A DNA stretch of 64,000 nt from the NCBI RefSeq assembly GCF_014042355.1, contig NZ_JACEZU010000009.1:124001-188000 (forward strand), given 5' to 3'. Shown piece after piece: positions 51,254 through 60,447 of the stretch. Positions within the stretch are counted from its first letter, which is position 1, and each line of letters starts with the position of its first letter. Position numbers and translations under genes: made by a program. The notes below the pieces were generated by a model, which was not told the DNA's origin, searched no databases, and saw nothing but the letters and a program-made list of their open reading frames with translations. The stretch comes from Rugamonas apoptosis. GTDB lineage: Bacteria > Pseudomonadota > Gammaproteobacteria > Burkholderiales > Burkholderiaceae_D.

Positions 51254-51256
51254 TCA

Positions 51257-51748
51257 CTACAGGTGGTAGATGTCGATCACCTGCTGGATGTAGTCGTTCT
51301 TGAGCACCACGTACTTGTTCGTGACCAGCGGCTGCGGACCGGAGAAATCGATCTCGTAGCGCATCATGCCGAAATGGCTGAAGTCGGTCTGGTAGCGGTG
51401 GCTCAGCGTATGCCAGTTGAACCGCACCGTCACACGCGCCCCGTCCTGCCGTTCGATCTCCACATTGGAGAGGTTGTGGCTGGTGCGCGTGTCAGGCATG
51501 GTGGCGCTGGAACGCTCAGTCTTGATGCGGAACACGCGGTCTTCCAGGCCCTGGCGGGTGGGATAGAAGATCAGCGAGATTTCGCGCTGCGGGTCGTCGA
51601 TCAACTGGCCATCGTCATCCCACGACGGCATCCAGTACTGCACCTGCGGGTGGTAGCACGCCAGCCATTCATCCCACTGCTGGTCGTCCAGCAGGCGGCA
51701 TTCGCGGTACAGGAAGGCGTGGATCTGGTCCAGGGTGATGGCGCTCAT
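51257..51748 (-). CDS. benB: Benzoate 1,2-dioxygenase small subunit BenB
   Basis: A 163-aa beta subunit of the ring-hydroxylating oxygenase, with the cone-shaped SnoaL-like fold: [52 protein letters not shown] and [17 protein letters not shown]. It has a structural role beside BenA. The start overlaps the benA stop by 4 bases (ATGA). Confidence 0.95.
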   Translation of the reverse strand: MSAITLDQIHAFLYRECRLLDDQQWDEWLACYHPQVQYWMPSWDDDGQLIDDPQREISLIFYPTRQGLEDRVFRIKTERSSATMPDTRTSHNLSNVEIERQDGARVTVRFNWHTLSHRYQTDFSHFGMMRYEIDFSGPQPLVTNKYVVLKNDYIQQVIDIYHL

Positions 51749-53115
51749 GCCTGCTCTCCTTCACCGCCCACGGCGCGCCGCATCACGTCCAGCCAGTAGC
51801 GGTGCTGGATGGTGTACAAGCCTTCGTCTTCCGTCTTCAGGCCGCTCATCACGGGCTGCAGGCCGATTTCACGGGCCGCCGCGTCGGCGCCTTCTATCCA
51901 GTGCTTGCTGCCGCGTGACATATCGTTCCATTCCAGCGCGCTGCCCAGGTAGCCCTGCTGGCAGGCGCGGAATTCCTCCAGGTCGTCCGGCGTGGCCATG
52001 CCGCTGACGTTGAAGAAGTCCTCGTACTGGCGGATACGGCGTGCGCGCGCCTCGTCCGGTTCGCCCTTGGGTGCGATGCAGTAGATCGTCACTTCCGTCT
52101 TGTCCACCGAGATCGGGCGCAGCAGGCGGATCTGGGATCCGAACTGGTCCATCAGGTAGACGTTCGGGTACAGGCACAGGTTGCGCGAGCGGCCTATCAT
52201 CCAGTCGGCCGTGGCGCCGCCGAAGCGCTGCGCATATTCCTCGCGGCGGGGGAAGTTGGGCCGGTCCTGCGGGTTGGCCCACTGCGTCCACAACAGCATG
52301 TGGCCGTGCTCGAAGGCGTAGAAACCACCGCCCTGCTGGCCCCACTTGCCCGCGTCCATGGCGCGGATATTATCGGGGCGGGTCTCCGTCTGCTCCTTGC
52401 GGCGGCTGGTGGTGGCCGCATAATTCCAGTGCACGGCCGAGACGTGATAGCCATCCGCGCCGTTTTCCGCCTGCAGCTTCCAGTTGCCTTCGAACGTGTA
52501 GGTGGATGAGCCGCGCAGCACTTCCAGTCCATCCGGCGACTGGTTGACGATCATGTCGATGATCTTGCCCGCCTCGCCCAGGAATTCGGCCAGCGGCGCC
52601 ACGTCCGGATTGAGGCTGCCGAACAGGAAGCCCTTGTAACTCTCGAAGCGTGCCACCTTTTTCAGGTCATGCGAACCTTCCTTGTTGAAGCAGTCCGGAT
52701 AGCCGGCGTCCTCCGGGTCCTTCACCTTGAGCAGCTTGCCGTTGTTGCTGAAGGTCCAGCCATGGAACGGACAGGTGTAAGTGGCCTTGTTGCCGCGCTT
52801 GTGGCGGCACAACTGCGCGCCGCGGTGGGTGCAGGCGTTGATGAAGGCATTCAGCTCGCCCTGGCGGGTGCGGGCGATGAACACCGGCTGGCGCCCGATG
52901 TGGGTGCTGTAGTAGTCGTTGTTGTTCGGGATCTGGCTTTCATGGGCCAGGTAGATCCAGTTGCCTTCGAAGATGTGCTTCATCTCCAGTTCGAACAATG
53001 CCGGATCGGTGAAGGCGCGGCGGTGCAGGCGATAGTCGCCGCGCTCCTTGTCCTCGACCAGGAAACCGTCCAGGCTCTCGAGCTTGGGCGCGGCGGCGGG
53101 ATGGATGGGGATCAT
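51745..53115 (-). CDS. benA: Benzoate 1,2-dioxygenase large subunit BenA
   Basis: A 456-aa Rieske oxygenase alpha subunit that makes the cis-diol from benzoate and O2. The Rieske cluster ligands are in [12 protein letters not shown] and [11 protein letters not shown]; the mononuclear iron histidines are in [16 protein letters not shown], with NGADGYH bridging to the neighbouring Rieske centre. The C-terminal aromatic-ring-hydroxylase fold continues to GEQA. Lengths match BenA. It begins 14 bases after catA, so the lower-pathway cat genes are transcribed before the upper-pathway genes. The start is the ATG at 53115 ([19 protein letters not shown]). Confidence 0.95.
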   Translation of the reverse strand: MIPIHPAAAPKLESLDGFLVEDKERGDYRLHRRAFTDPALFELEMKHIFEGNWIYLAHESQIPNNNDYYSTHIGRQPVFIARTRQGELNAFINACTHRGAQLCRHKRGNKATYTCPFHGWTFSNNGKLLKVKDPEDAGYPDCFNKEGSHDLKKVARFESYKGFLFGSLNPDVAPLAEFLGEAGKIIDMIVNQSPDGLEVLRGSSTYTFEGNWKLQAENGADGYHVSAVHWNYAATTSRRKEQTETRPDNIRAMDAGKWGQQGGGFYAFEHGHMLLWTQWANPQDRPNFPRREEYAQRFGGATADWMIGRSRNLCLYPNVYLMDQFGSQIRLLRPISVDKTEVTIYCIAPKGEPDEARARRIRQYEDFFNVSGMATPDDLEEFRACQQGYLGSALEWNDMSRGSKHWIEGADAAAREIGLQPVMSGLKTEDEGLYTIQHRYWLDVMRRAVGGEGEQA

Positions 53116-53129
53116 GATGGCGCTCTCTC

Positions 53130-54050
53130 TCAGGCGGCGGCACGCACGCGCTGCACGACGGTGGCTGGCGCCACTTGCGTATCGGCGTACAGCTGGAAGT
53201 CGAAGTCGATCTCGGCGTACGGCGCCTGCAGGCCCTTGGCGGTGATGGCGGCCGGTTCGCTGACGCGGCGCACCGGCGGCACCAGGCCTTCGCGGCTGGC
53301 GAACGCGAAGTCGTCCCACAGGTACTGGTCGCCGTCGATGTTGATCTGGGTGGTCAGCTTGCGCTGGCCGGCGGCGCTGATGAAGAAGTGGATGTGGGCC
53401 GGGCGGTTGCCGTGGCGGCCCAGCTGGTCCAGCAGGCGCTGGGTGGTGCCGTCCGGCGGGCAGGAGTAACCGACCGGCAGGATGCTGCGCAGCTGGTAGC
53501 GGCCTTCGCCGTCGGCGATGATGGTACGGCGCAGGTTGAAGTGCGATTGGGTCTTGTCGAAGAAGGAGTAATTCCCCAGCAGGTTGCAGTGCCAGACTTC
53601 CACCTTGGCGCCCGGCAGCGGCTGGCCGTCCTGGTCGCGCACGGTGCCTTGCATGAACAGCACTTCGGCGCGGTCGCTCTCGGTGCCGTCGTCGAGGCGG
53701 GCATAGCCCTTGCTCTCGGGGGCGCCGGCCACGTACAGCGGGCCTTCGATGGTGCGCGGGGTGCCGCCCGTGAGGCCGGCGCGCGCTTCCGCCTCGTCGG
53801 CGCGGATGTCGAGGAAGCGTTCCAGCCCCAGGCCTGGCGCCAGCAGGCCCAGTTCATTGCGGGCGCCCGCTTCGCTCAGGTACTCCAGGCCTTTCCAGAA
53901 TTCGCTGGGCTGGATGTCGAGATCCTCGATCGCCTTGCACAAGTCGCCCACCAGGCGCAGCATGACCTGCTGCACGCGCTGGTTCACGGGGCCGGTGGCT
54001 GGTGCGCTGATCCAGCTGCTAACCAGGGTATCGATATCGTTATGGGTCAT
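53130..54050 (-). CDS. catA: Catechol 1,2-dioxygenase CatA
   Basis: A 306-aa intradiol dioxygenase that opens catechol to cis,cis-muconate. A helical N-terminal dimerisation domain is followed by the catalytic beta-sandwich with Fe(III) ligands in LLGNYSFFD (Tyr), [11 protein letters not shown] (Tyr) and [10 protein letters not shown] (two His). [22 protein letters not shown] is the typical core. It lies 38 bases after catC and 14 before benA. Confidence 0.95.
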   Translation of the reverse strand: MTHNDIDTLVSSWISAPATGPVNQRVQQVMLRLVGDLCKAIEDLDIQPSEFWKGLEYLSEAGARNELGLLAPGLGLERFLDIRADEAEARAGLTGGTPRTIEGPLYVAGAPESKGYARLDDGTESDRAEVLFMQGTVRDQDGQPLPGAKVEVWHCNLLGNYSFFDKTQSHFNLRRTIIADGEGRYQLRSILPVGYSCPPDGTTQRLLDQLGRHGNRPAHIHFFISAAGQRKLTTQINIDGDQYLWDDFAFASREGLVPPVRRVSEPAAITAKGLQAPYAEIDFDFQLYADTQVAPATVVQRVRAAA

Positions 54051-54088
54051 GCTAGTCTCCTTCGTGGTGGTGGTTGGATAAATTGGGG

Positions 54089-54379
54089 TCAGGCGTCGCT
54101 GTCGCGCACCGACGAGGGGTGGCGGCACAGCGGCATGATCTGGATCTGCATGTAGGGGAACAGCGGCAGTGAGGTGAGCAGCGTATGCAGCGCATCCACG
54201 CTCTCGACGTCGAAGATGCTGACGTTGGCGTACTGGCCGGCGATGCGCCACAGGTGGCGCCACTGGCCTTCATGCTGCAGGCGCTGGGCCAGTTCGCGCT
54301 CGGTGCGCTTGAGTTCCTCGGCCTGCTCGGGCGGCATGGCCGGCGGCAGGTTCACATCCATGCGTACGTGGAATAACAT
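54089..54379 (-). CDS. catC: Muconolactone isomerase CatC
   Basis: A 96-aa CatC, which converts muconolactone to 3-oxoadipate enol-lactone. It begins MLFHVRMDVNLPPAMPPEQA, with LAQRLQHEGQWRHLWRIAGQY and the C-terminal FPYMQIQIMPLCRHPS, all family hallmarks. Members form decamers. It is the second gene of the operon, 36 bases after catB, and is preceded by GAGGAG. Confidence 0.96.
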   Translation of the reverse strand: MLFHVRMDVNLPPAMPPEQAEELKRTERELAQRLQHEGQWRHLWRIAGQYANVSIFDVESVDALHTLLTSLPLFPYMQIQIMPLCRHPSSVRDSDA

Positions 54380-54415
54380 TTTTTATCTCCTCGATTGACG
54401 GCGTTGGGTGGCTGA

Positions 54416-55525
54416 TCAGCGGCGGCGCAGGTCGCGCAGTTTGTCCATGTCCGGTTCCACGCCCAGGCCCGATCCGGTGGGCACTTGCAGCATGAAGTCC
54501 TGGTAGACCAGCGGCGTGCGCAGCACTTCCTGGGTCAGCAGCAGGGGGCCGAACAACTCGGTGCCGAACGCCAGCTCGCCGAAGGTGGAGAACAGCTGGG
54601 CCGAAGCGGCCGTGCCCACGCCCCCTTCCAGCATCGTGCCGCCGTACAGGCCGATGCCGGCCAGTTGCGCCAGCGCCGCCACCTGGGCCGCCGGCACCAG
54701 CCCGCCGGACTGGGTGATCTTGACGGCGAAGACATCGGCGCCGTCGTGGCGCACGAAGTCCAGCGCGTCCAGCGGGCCATGCAGGGCCTCGTCGGCCATC
54801 AGCGCCACCGCGTAGCGTTGCGCCAGGCGCGCCATGGCGGCCTTGTGCTCGGCCCGCACCGGCTGTTCGATCAGATCGATGCCGCCCGCCTCCAGCGCCG
54901 CAATGCCGCGCACCGCGTCCAGTTCGGACCAGGCCTGGTTGACATCGACCCGCACGCTGACGGCGTCGCCCAGCGCTTTTTTGATCGCCAGCACATGGGC
55001 CACGTCGTCCGCCACCGGCCGCGCGCCGATCTTGAGCTTGAAGATGTTGTGGCGGCGCAGTTCCAGCATCTGCTGCGCTTCCGCGATATCCTTGGCCGTG
55101 TCGCCGCTGGCCAGGGTCCAGGCCACGGGCAGCGCGTCGCGCACCCGGCCGCCCAGCAATTCGCTCAGCGGCACGCCCAGGCGGCGCGCCTGCGCGTCCA
55201 GCAAGGCCGTCTCGATGGCGCACTTGGCGAAGCGGTTACCCTGGATTACCTTGCGCACTTTCGCCATCGCCTTGGCCACCTGGCTCGCCTCCATGCCGAT
55301 CAGCAGCGGTGCGATGTGGGTGTCGATATTGGCCTTGATGCTGTCCGGGCTCTCCTCGCCGTAATTGAGGCCACCGATGGTGGTGGCCTCGCCCCAGCCG
55401 TCCACGCCATCGGCGCAGCGCACGCGCACCAGCACCAGGGTTTGGGTATGCATGGTGGCCACGGACAGGCGGTGCGGACGGATGGTGGGAACCTCGGCCA
55501 GGATGACTTCGATGTGGGTAATCAT
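54416..55525 (-). CDS. catB: cis,cis-Muconate cycloisomerase CatB
   Basis: A 369-aa enolase-superfamily enzyme that lactonises cis,cis-muconate. The catalytic KxK is in IFKLKIGARP; metal ligands lie in RVDVNQAWS, DLIEQPV and MADEAL, and the second lysine in VFAVKITQSGG. The capping domain starts ITHIEVILAEVPTIRPHRLS. It is first in the ten-gene operon and divergent from catR. The ATG at 55525 is the canonical start; a longer frame runs into the promoter region. Confidence 0.95.
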   Translation of the reverse strand: MITHIEVILAEVPTIRPHRLSVATMHTQTLVLVRVRCADGVDGWGEATTIGGLNYGEESPDSIKANIDTHIAPLLIGMEASQVAKAMAKVRKVIQGNRFAKCAIETALLDAQARRLGVPLSELLGGRVRDALPVAWTLASGDTAKDIAEAQQMLELRRHNIFKLKIGARPVADDVAHVLAIKKALGDAVSVRVDVNQAWSELDAVRGIAALEAGGIDLIEQPVRAEHKAAMARLAQRYAVALMADEALHGPLDALDFVRHDGADVFAVKITQSGGLVPAAQVAALAQLAGIGLYGGTMLEGGVGTAASAQLFSTFGELAFGTELFGPLLLTQEVLRTPLVYQDFMLQVPTGSGLGVEPDMDKLRDLRRR

Positions 55526-55626
55526 ATTTAATTTGTATAATGGGTCGCAATGGATACACAATAGGCCACGCAAACCCGAGCGTCCAACACTGAGTTGGTA
55601 TTGTTTCAATACCCAGAAGGTATAAT
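55526..55626. promoter_or_regulatory. Divergent catB/catR promoter with CatR/BenM operator
   Basis: The array GTAT-N7-ATAC-N7-GTAT spans 55598-55623. Its right part, ATAC-N7-GTAT, is exactly the CatM/BenM consensus; its left part is inside a perfect inverted repeat GGTATTG-ttt-CAATACC (55597-55613). The right site ends 3 bases before the catR start codon, so binding would repress catR. A TATAAT hexamer is present at 55536-55541. Confidence 0.82.
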
Positions 55627-56541
55627 ATGGAATTGCGCCACTTGCGCTACTTCGTCGCCGTCGCGGACGAGAAGAACTTCACCCGTGCCGCCAAGCGGCT
55701 GTTCATCGCCCAGCCTCCGCTGAGCCGGCAGATCCAGTTGCTGGAGCAGGAACTGGGGGTGGATTTGATCGAAAAAGGGTCGCGCCCGCTGCGCCTGACG
55801 GAGGCGGGACACTTCTTCCATGCGCACGCGCAGGAGCTGCTGGCCAAGGCGGCCGAGTTGAAGACCATGACGCAGCGGGTGGGCAAGATCGAGCGCACCT
55901 TGTCGATCGGCTTCGTCGCCTCCACCCTGTATGGTTTGCTGCCGCAGATCGTGCGCCGCTTCCGCGAGCGCAACACCAACGTCGAGGTGACGTTCCACGA
56001 GCTGACCACCATGCAGCAGATCCAGGCCTTGAAGGACGGCGTAATCGACGTCGGCTTCGGCCGGGTCAAGAGCGAGGATCCGAATATCCGCCGCATCGTG
56101 CTGCGCGAGGAAAGGCTGATCGTCGCCCTGCCCTCGAACCATCCGCTGGCCAGTTCCACCGATCCGGTCAAGCTGCTGGACCTGCAGATGGAATCGGTGA
56201 TCGTCTACCCCAAGAGCCCGCGCCCCAGCTTCGCCGACCAGGTACTGGCCGTATTGACGGAACGCGCCATCACGCCGCACAAGATCCTGGAAGTGCGCGA
56301 ACTGCAGATCGCCATCGGCCTGGTGGCGGCCGGCCAGGGCGTGGCCGTGGTGCCGGATAGCGTGAAGGGAATGCGGCGCGACGACGTGGTCTACCGCGAC
56401 ATCTCGGACCGCCACGCCATTTCGCCGGTGATGTTCAGCGTGCGCAAGCTGGACCGCTCGGAGGAGCTGCAAAGCATGCTGGCCGTGATCTACGAGATCT
56501 ACGACGAAGTGGGATTCGCTTACGTGCGCGAGACGCTGTGA
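55627..56541 (+). CDS. catR: CatR/BenM-type LysR regulator
   Basis: A 304-aa LysR-type regulator. The start MELRHLRYFVAVADEKNFTR and IAQPPLSRQIQLLEQELGVDL are characteristic of CatR, CatM and BenM, which activate cat and ben genes with cis,cis-muconate (and benzoate in BenM). The effector domain begins LSIGFVASTLYGLLP. It is divergent from catB with CatM/BenM-type operator sites between, and is probably self-repressing. AAGG seven bases upstream supports the start. Confidence 0.93.
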   Translation: MELRHLRYFVAVADEKNFTRAAKRLFIAQPPLSRQIQLLEQELGVDLIEKGSRPLRLTEAGHFFHAHAQELLAKAAELKTMTQRVGKIERTLSIGFVASTLYGLLPQIVRRFRERNTNVEVTFHELTTMQQIQALKDGVIDVGFGRVKSEDPNIRRIVLREERLIVALPSNHPLASSTDPVKLLDLQMESVIVYPKSPRPSFADQVLAVLTERAITPHKILEVRELQIAIGLVAAGQGVAVVPDSVKGMRRDDVVYRDISDRHAISPVMFSVRKLDRSEELQSMLAVIYEIYDEVGFAYVRETL

Positions 56542-56565
56542 AGGCGCGCCTGGCCTGGCGGGCTG

Positions 56566-57525
56566 TCAGGGCACCAGCAAATTATGGATCTCCGGCCGAT
56601 CCAGGTTCTCCAGCGTCACCGCCACCGCTTCCGTGAAGATGGCCGGCTCCCTGGCGCGCTTGCCGCGCGCCGCCGCGACGGCGGCCTTCATGCCCAGGTA
56701 GCCCATCTGGCGCGGGTTCTGGATGATCAGGCTTTGGATCTCCCCCTTGCGCACGCCATCGAGCAGGAAGTCGGTGGTATCGAAACCGACGAACTTCTTC
56801 TTCCCGGCCAGCCCCGTTTGCCGCAGCGCCCGCAACATGCCATCGCTGGACGATTCGTTCACGGCGAAGATGCCATCGACCTCGGGCAGTTGCTCCAGCA
56901 TGGCCAGCGCCTTGTGATAAGCCTTGCCGCGCGAGCCACCGCCATATTCATCGGCCACTACGCGGATCTGCGGCGCGAATTTGCGCAGGTAGGCCAGGAA
57001 GCCTTCGGCGCGTTCGTCGGTGGAGGCGCTGCCGGCCACCGTCCGCAGCACGGCCACGGTGGCCGGGCCGGTCAGCTGGCCCGCCAGGCGCTCGGCCGCC
57101 AGCCGGCCGGCGGCCACATTGTCAGTGCTGATGAAATTGACGGGCGTCTTGTCGGCCAGCCCGGAATCGACCACGATCACCTTGATGCCCAGCGCCGCCG
57201 CCTTGCGCACCGGGTCCACCAGCCGCAGGCGATCAGTGGGCGCGATGATGATGGCGTCCACGCCGGGCCGGCTGTACACGCCCAGGATCTGGATCTGGGA
57301 ATCGATGTCGTCATTGTTGGCCGGTCCGCGCCAGGTCAGCTTGACGTTGCCCGCCTCGCGCACGGCCTGCTCGACGCCCTGGCGCATGAAGGTCCAGAAG
57401 TCCTGGTCACGGGCCTTGGGGATGAAAACGATATTGAGCTCGCGCGCCGCCGCGTAGGGCAAGGGCGATGCCAACAGGACGCCGGCGCAGAACAGCAGCA
57501 GGCGACGTTTTATCATGAGCCTCAT
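56566..57525 (-). CDS. Orphan sugar-type periplasmic binding protein
   Basis: About 319 aa, RbsB/Peripla_BP_4 family. A signal peptide (IKRRLLLFCAGVLLASPLPY, cleaved near AAA) is followed by LNIVFIPKARDQDFWTFMRQ, GVDAIIIAPTDRLRLVDPV, IKVIVVDSGLADKTPVNFIS and GIFAVNESSSDGMLRAL. No permease or ATPase is nearby. It could feed a distant ABC importer or serve a sensor kinase. Three in-frame ATGs crowd the start; the one at 57525 has GAGG six bases upstream and is preferred. Confidence 0.87.
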   Translation of the reverse strand: MRLMIKRRLLLFCAGVLLASPLPYAAARELNIVFIPKARDQDFWTFMRQGVEQAVREAGNVKLTWRGPANNDDIDSQIQILGVYSRPGVDAIIIAPTDRLRLVDPVRKAAALGIKVIVVDSGLADKTPVNFISTDNVAAGRLAAERLAGQLTGPATVAVLRTVAGSASTDERAEGFLAYLRKFAPQIRVVADEYGGGSRGKAYHKALAMLEQLPEVDGIFAVNESSSDGMLRALRQTGLAGKKKFVGFDTTDFLLDGVRKGEIQSLIIQNPRQMGYLGMKAAVAAARGKRAREPAIFTEAVAVTLENLDRPEIHNLLVP

Positions 57526-57676
57526 GTGCATCCTCTTGATGGGCCGACGTGGGCAAGAGAACGATTCTACCCCTGTTGGCAGGCAAGGCAAGCGTCCGGA
57601 GCGGCAGCCGCCAAGGCGCTGTTCCGCTGCTTGTGTCCAGAAACGGTATCATGTGCCGAATAACTTCGGAGCAACC

Positions 57677-58192
57677 ATGCACATACGCGACGCTATCGCC
57701 GACGATGCCAGGACCATCGCGGCCATCTACAACCCCTACATCGCCAACACCACCATCTCGTTTGAGGAGCAGCCGGTGACGGACGCCGAGATGGCGCGCC
57801 GCATCGCCGAGGTGCAAGGCGCGGGCCTGCCCTGGCTGGTGATCGAGCAGGATGGCGCGGTGCTGGGCTATGCCTACGCGACCAAGTGGCGGGTGCGCCA
57901 TGCCTACCGCTTTTCCGTGGAGAGTTCCGTCTACCTGGCGCCGCAGGCGGCCGGCCAAGGCGTGGGCACGCGGCTGTACACGGCGTTGCTGGAACGGCTG
58001 CGCGACGGGGGCTGCCACCTGGTCATCGGCGGCGTCGCCCTGCCCAACGCGGCCAGCGTGGCCTTGCACGAGAAACTGGGGTTCGAGAAAGTGGCGCAGT
58101 TCCGCGAAGTCGGCTTCAAGTTCGACCGCTGGCTCGACGTCGGGTACTGGCAGAAAGCGCTGGCCGCCGCACCGCTTAACGGGCTGCCATGA
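57677..58192 (+). CDS. GNAT N-acetyltransferase, phosphinothricin-type
   Basis: A 171-aa acetyltransferase of the Pat/MddA (YncA-like) group. IRDAIADDARTIAAIYNPYI at the N-terminus, TISFEEQPVT, SVYLAPQAAGQGVGTRLYTA (acetyl-CoA loop Q/RxxGxG/A) and ALPNAASVALHEKLGFEKVA are typical. Members acetylate phosphinothricin, methionine sulfoximine or sulfone. CGGAG precedes the ATG. The 3' end overlaps the convergent AraC-type gene by 17 bases. Confidence 0.9.
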   Translation: MHIRDAIADDARTIAAIYNPYIANTTISFEEQPVTDAEMARRIAEVQGAGLPWLVIEQDGAVLGYAYATKWRVRHAYRFSVESSVYLAPQAAGQGVGTRLYTALLERLRDGGCHLVIGGVALPNAASVALHEKLGFEKVAQFREVGFKFDRWLDVGYWQKALAAAPLNGLP

Positions 58193-59255
58193 CATCAACG
58201 CCAGCCAGCGTGGCATCGCGGAACTGGCGCGGCGTCTGGCTGTGATGGCGGCGGAAGGCGCGGATGAAGTTGGAAGTGTCGCTGTAGCCCGCGTGGGCGG
58301 CGATTTCGTCGATACTCAGCGCCGATTGCCGCAGCAGCAGCCGGGTCGCCTCCATGCGCACCTGGTCCAGCAGCTTCTGGTACTGCTGCCCTTCCTGCTG
58401 CAGCATGCGCCTCAGCGTGCGCGGCGACAGGCAAAAGTGATCGGCCACCTGGTCCAGCGTGGGGTAACTGGCGCCATGGCTGGCCAGATGAGCGGCCACC
58501 CGCTCCGACAATTGCGCTGAACTGGTGCGCATGTCGAGCTGGCACTGGCGCATGGCCAGTTCATGGGCGTGGACATCGGCCGTCGGCAACTCCCGGTCGA
58601 GCAGGTCGATCGGTATCCGGGCCGCCAGCACGGCGGCATCGAATTGCGCATCGCATGGGCAGTGGGCCGCGCGGTCGGGCGCCCAGGCGGGCGGCGCGAA
58701 CGGATATTCGATGCATACGCGGCCGATACCGCCGCTGACCAGCCCGCGCAACACTTCAATGACCGTGAATGCGACCACCGTGGCGATGAACTCGGCTAGC
58801 CCATGCAGCGGCACCACGGGCGCGCACTCCAGCCAGGCCCATTCGCCCGCTTCCCGCATGGTCACGCGGATGCCGGAACAGCGCAGGCTGGACAGCATTT
58901 CCACCGTACGCAAGCCCTGGCGTACCGTATTGCTGGAAAAAATAGCGTTACCGACATTGCCATGCACGTTGGCGCGGATGCGCCGGCCCCATTCGATCGA
59001 CAGCAAGGGATCCGGACACTGGCGCACAGCCAGCCCCAGCAGCGCCAGCAGCTGGGAGAACGGGATGGGACCGGCCGCCTCGCTCAGCGCGGCCGGCGCC
59101 AGCCCGGCGCCCACCAGCAACGCGTCCACGTCGAGCCCGCGCTTGCGCAAGGTGTTGCACAGCAAGCGCACATAGACGGGGTGGATGCTGGGCGCCTGGC
59201 GGGCGCGCAGCGGCGGCGAAATGGGGGCGGCGGTCGGGTTCATGGCGCCCAGCAT
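58176..59255 (-). CDS. AraC-family regulator with arabinose-binding-type N-domain
   Basis: A 359-aa regulator: an N-terminal Arabinose_bd-like domain (IPFSQLLALLGLAVRQCPDP, HGNVGNAIFSSNTVRQGLRT) and a C-terminal double helix-turn-helix (about 255-350; VADHFCLSPRTLRRMLQQEG, IAAHAGYSDTSNFIRAFRRH). This is the OruR/AntR-like group in proteobacteria that senses amino acids or related compounds. An in-frame ATG at 59243 is an equal choice for the start. The divergent flavoprotein gene (59411) is a possible target. Confidence 0.9.
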   Translation of the reverse strand: MLGAMNPTAAPISPPLRARQAPSIHPVYVRLLCNTLRKRGLDVDALLVGAGLAPAALSEAAGPIPFSQLLALLGLAVRQCPDPLLSIEWGRRIRANVHGNVGNAIFSSNTVRQGLRTVEMLSSLRCSGIRVTMREAGEWAWLECAPVVPLHGLAEFIATVVAFTVIEVLRGLVSGGIGRVCIEYPFAPPAWAPDRAAHCPCDAQFDAAVLAARIPIDLLDRELPTADVHAHELAMRQCQLDMRTSSAQLSERVAAHLASHGASYPTLDQVADHFCLSPRTLRRMLQQEGQQYQKLLDQVRMEATRLLLRQSALSIDEIAAHAGYSDTSNFIRAFRRHHSQTPRQFRDATLAGVDVMAAR

Positions 59256-59410
59256 ACCGCATATTGGCCTGAAATGACTATCGAATGTCCAGTTCGGCTC
59301 TGTGGCGAGGCGGAGCGCCGCTGCGACAATAGCCTCAACCAGTCAGCACGCCGCCGGAGTCGCAAGCTGTGTTTGCTGAACCGAACTCTCCACTTCACCC
59401 AGGTCGACAC

Positions 59411-60388
59411 ATGAAAACGAAAATCACGGAATTATTCGGCATCGAACATCCCATCATCCAGGGCGGCATGCACCACGTAGGCTACGCGGAAATGGCGGCC
59501 GCCGTCTCCAACGCGGGCGGCCTGGGCATGATCACCGGCCTCACGCAACGCTCGGCCGACGATCTGGCCAAGGAAATCGCCCATTGCCGCGACATGACGG
59601 ACAAGCCGTTCGGCGTCAACCTCACCTTCCTGCCCATCATCAACACCCCGGACTACCCGGCCTACATCCGCGCCATCGTCGACGGCGGCGTCAAGGCCGT
59701 CGAGACGGCCGGCAACAACCCGCAAAAATACCTGCCCTTGCTGCATGAAGCCGGCGTCAAGGTGATCCACAAATGCACCTCGGTGCGCCACGCGCTCAAG
59801 GCGCAAAGCATCGGCTGCGACGCCGTCAGCGTGGACGGCTTTGAATGCGCCGGCCATCCCGGCGAGGACGACGTGCCCAACTTCATCCTGCTGCCGCGCG
59901 CGGCCGACGAGCTGGAGATCCCCTTCGTCGCCTCCGGCGGCATGGCCGATGGCCGCAGCCTGGTGGCCGCGCTGGCGCTGGGCGCGCAAGGCATCAACAT
60001 GGGCACCCGCTTCATCGCCACCAAGGAAGCGCCGGTGCACGAGAACGTCAAGCAAGCCATCGTCGCCGCCAGCGAACTCGACACCCGCCTCGTCATGCGC
60101 GGCCTGCGCAACACGGAACGGGTGCTGCGCAACGCGGCCGTCGACCGCCTGATGGAGAAGGAACGCGCGCTGGGCGCCGCGCTCAAGTTCGAGGACATCA
60201 TCGAGGAAGTGGCCGGCGTTTATCCCCGCATCATGAAAGAAGGCGAAATGGAAGCCGGCGCCTGGTCGTGCGGCATGGTGGCCGGTTTGATCCACGATAT
60301 CCCCACCGTCCAGGAACTGATCGACCGCATCATGGCCGACGCCAACCGCATCATCCGCCAGCGCCTGGCGGGCTTCCTGGCGGACTGA
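59411..60388 (+). CDS. Nitronate monooxygenase-type flavoprotein
   Basis: A 325-aa FMN-binding TIM barrel of the 2-nitropropane dioxygenase/nitronate monooxygenase family. Motifs: ELFGIEHPIIQGGMHHVGYA, AAAVSNAGGLGMITGLTQ, GFECAGHPGEDDV (the region of the class I catalytic His) and VASGGMADGRSLVAALALGAQGINMGTRF. FabK-type enoyl reductases share this fold, but VSVDGFECAGHPGE favours the oxygenase group. It oxidises alkyl nitronates or a related acid. The ATG at 59411 begins the conserved protein. Confidence 0.88.
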   Translation: MKTKITELFGIEHPIIQGGMHHVGYAEMAAAVSNAGGLGMITGLTQRSADDLAKEIAHCRDMTDKPFGVNLTFLPIINTPDYPAYIRAIVDGGVKAVETAGNNPQKYLPLLHEAGVKVIHKCTSVRHALKAQSIGCDAVSVDGFECAGHPGEDDVPNFILLPRAADELEIPFVASGGMADGRSLVAALALGAQGINMGTRFIATKEAPVHENVKQAIVAASELDTRLVMRGLRNTERVLRNAAVDRLMEKERALGAALKFEDIIEEVAGVYPRIMKEGEMEAGAWSCGMVAGLIHDIPTVQELIDRIMADANRIIRQRLAGFLAD

Positions 60389-60400
60389 CGCCGCCAACGT

Positions 60401-60437
60401 CCAGCCACCGGGCATGCGGTTCCGCATGGGTGGCTGG
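60401..60437. terminator. Large hairpin between convergent genes
   Basis: A 9-bp stem (CCAGCCACC / GGTGGCTGG) continues, after a 3-base bulge on one side, into a 7-bp stem (CATGCGG / CCGCATG) with a 2-base loop. It occupies the gap between the flavoprotein gene and the thiol dioxygenase gene, which converge. No T run follows, but a bidirectional transcript end or an RNA-protecting structure is likely. Confidence 0.6.
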
Positions 60438-60447
60438 ATTCACTGGA

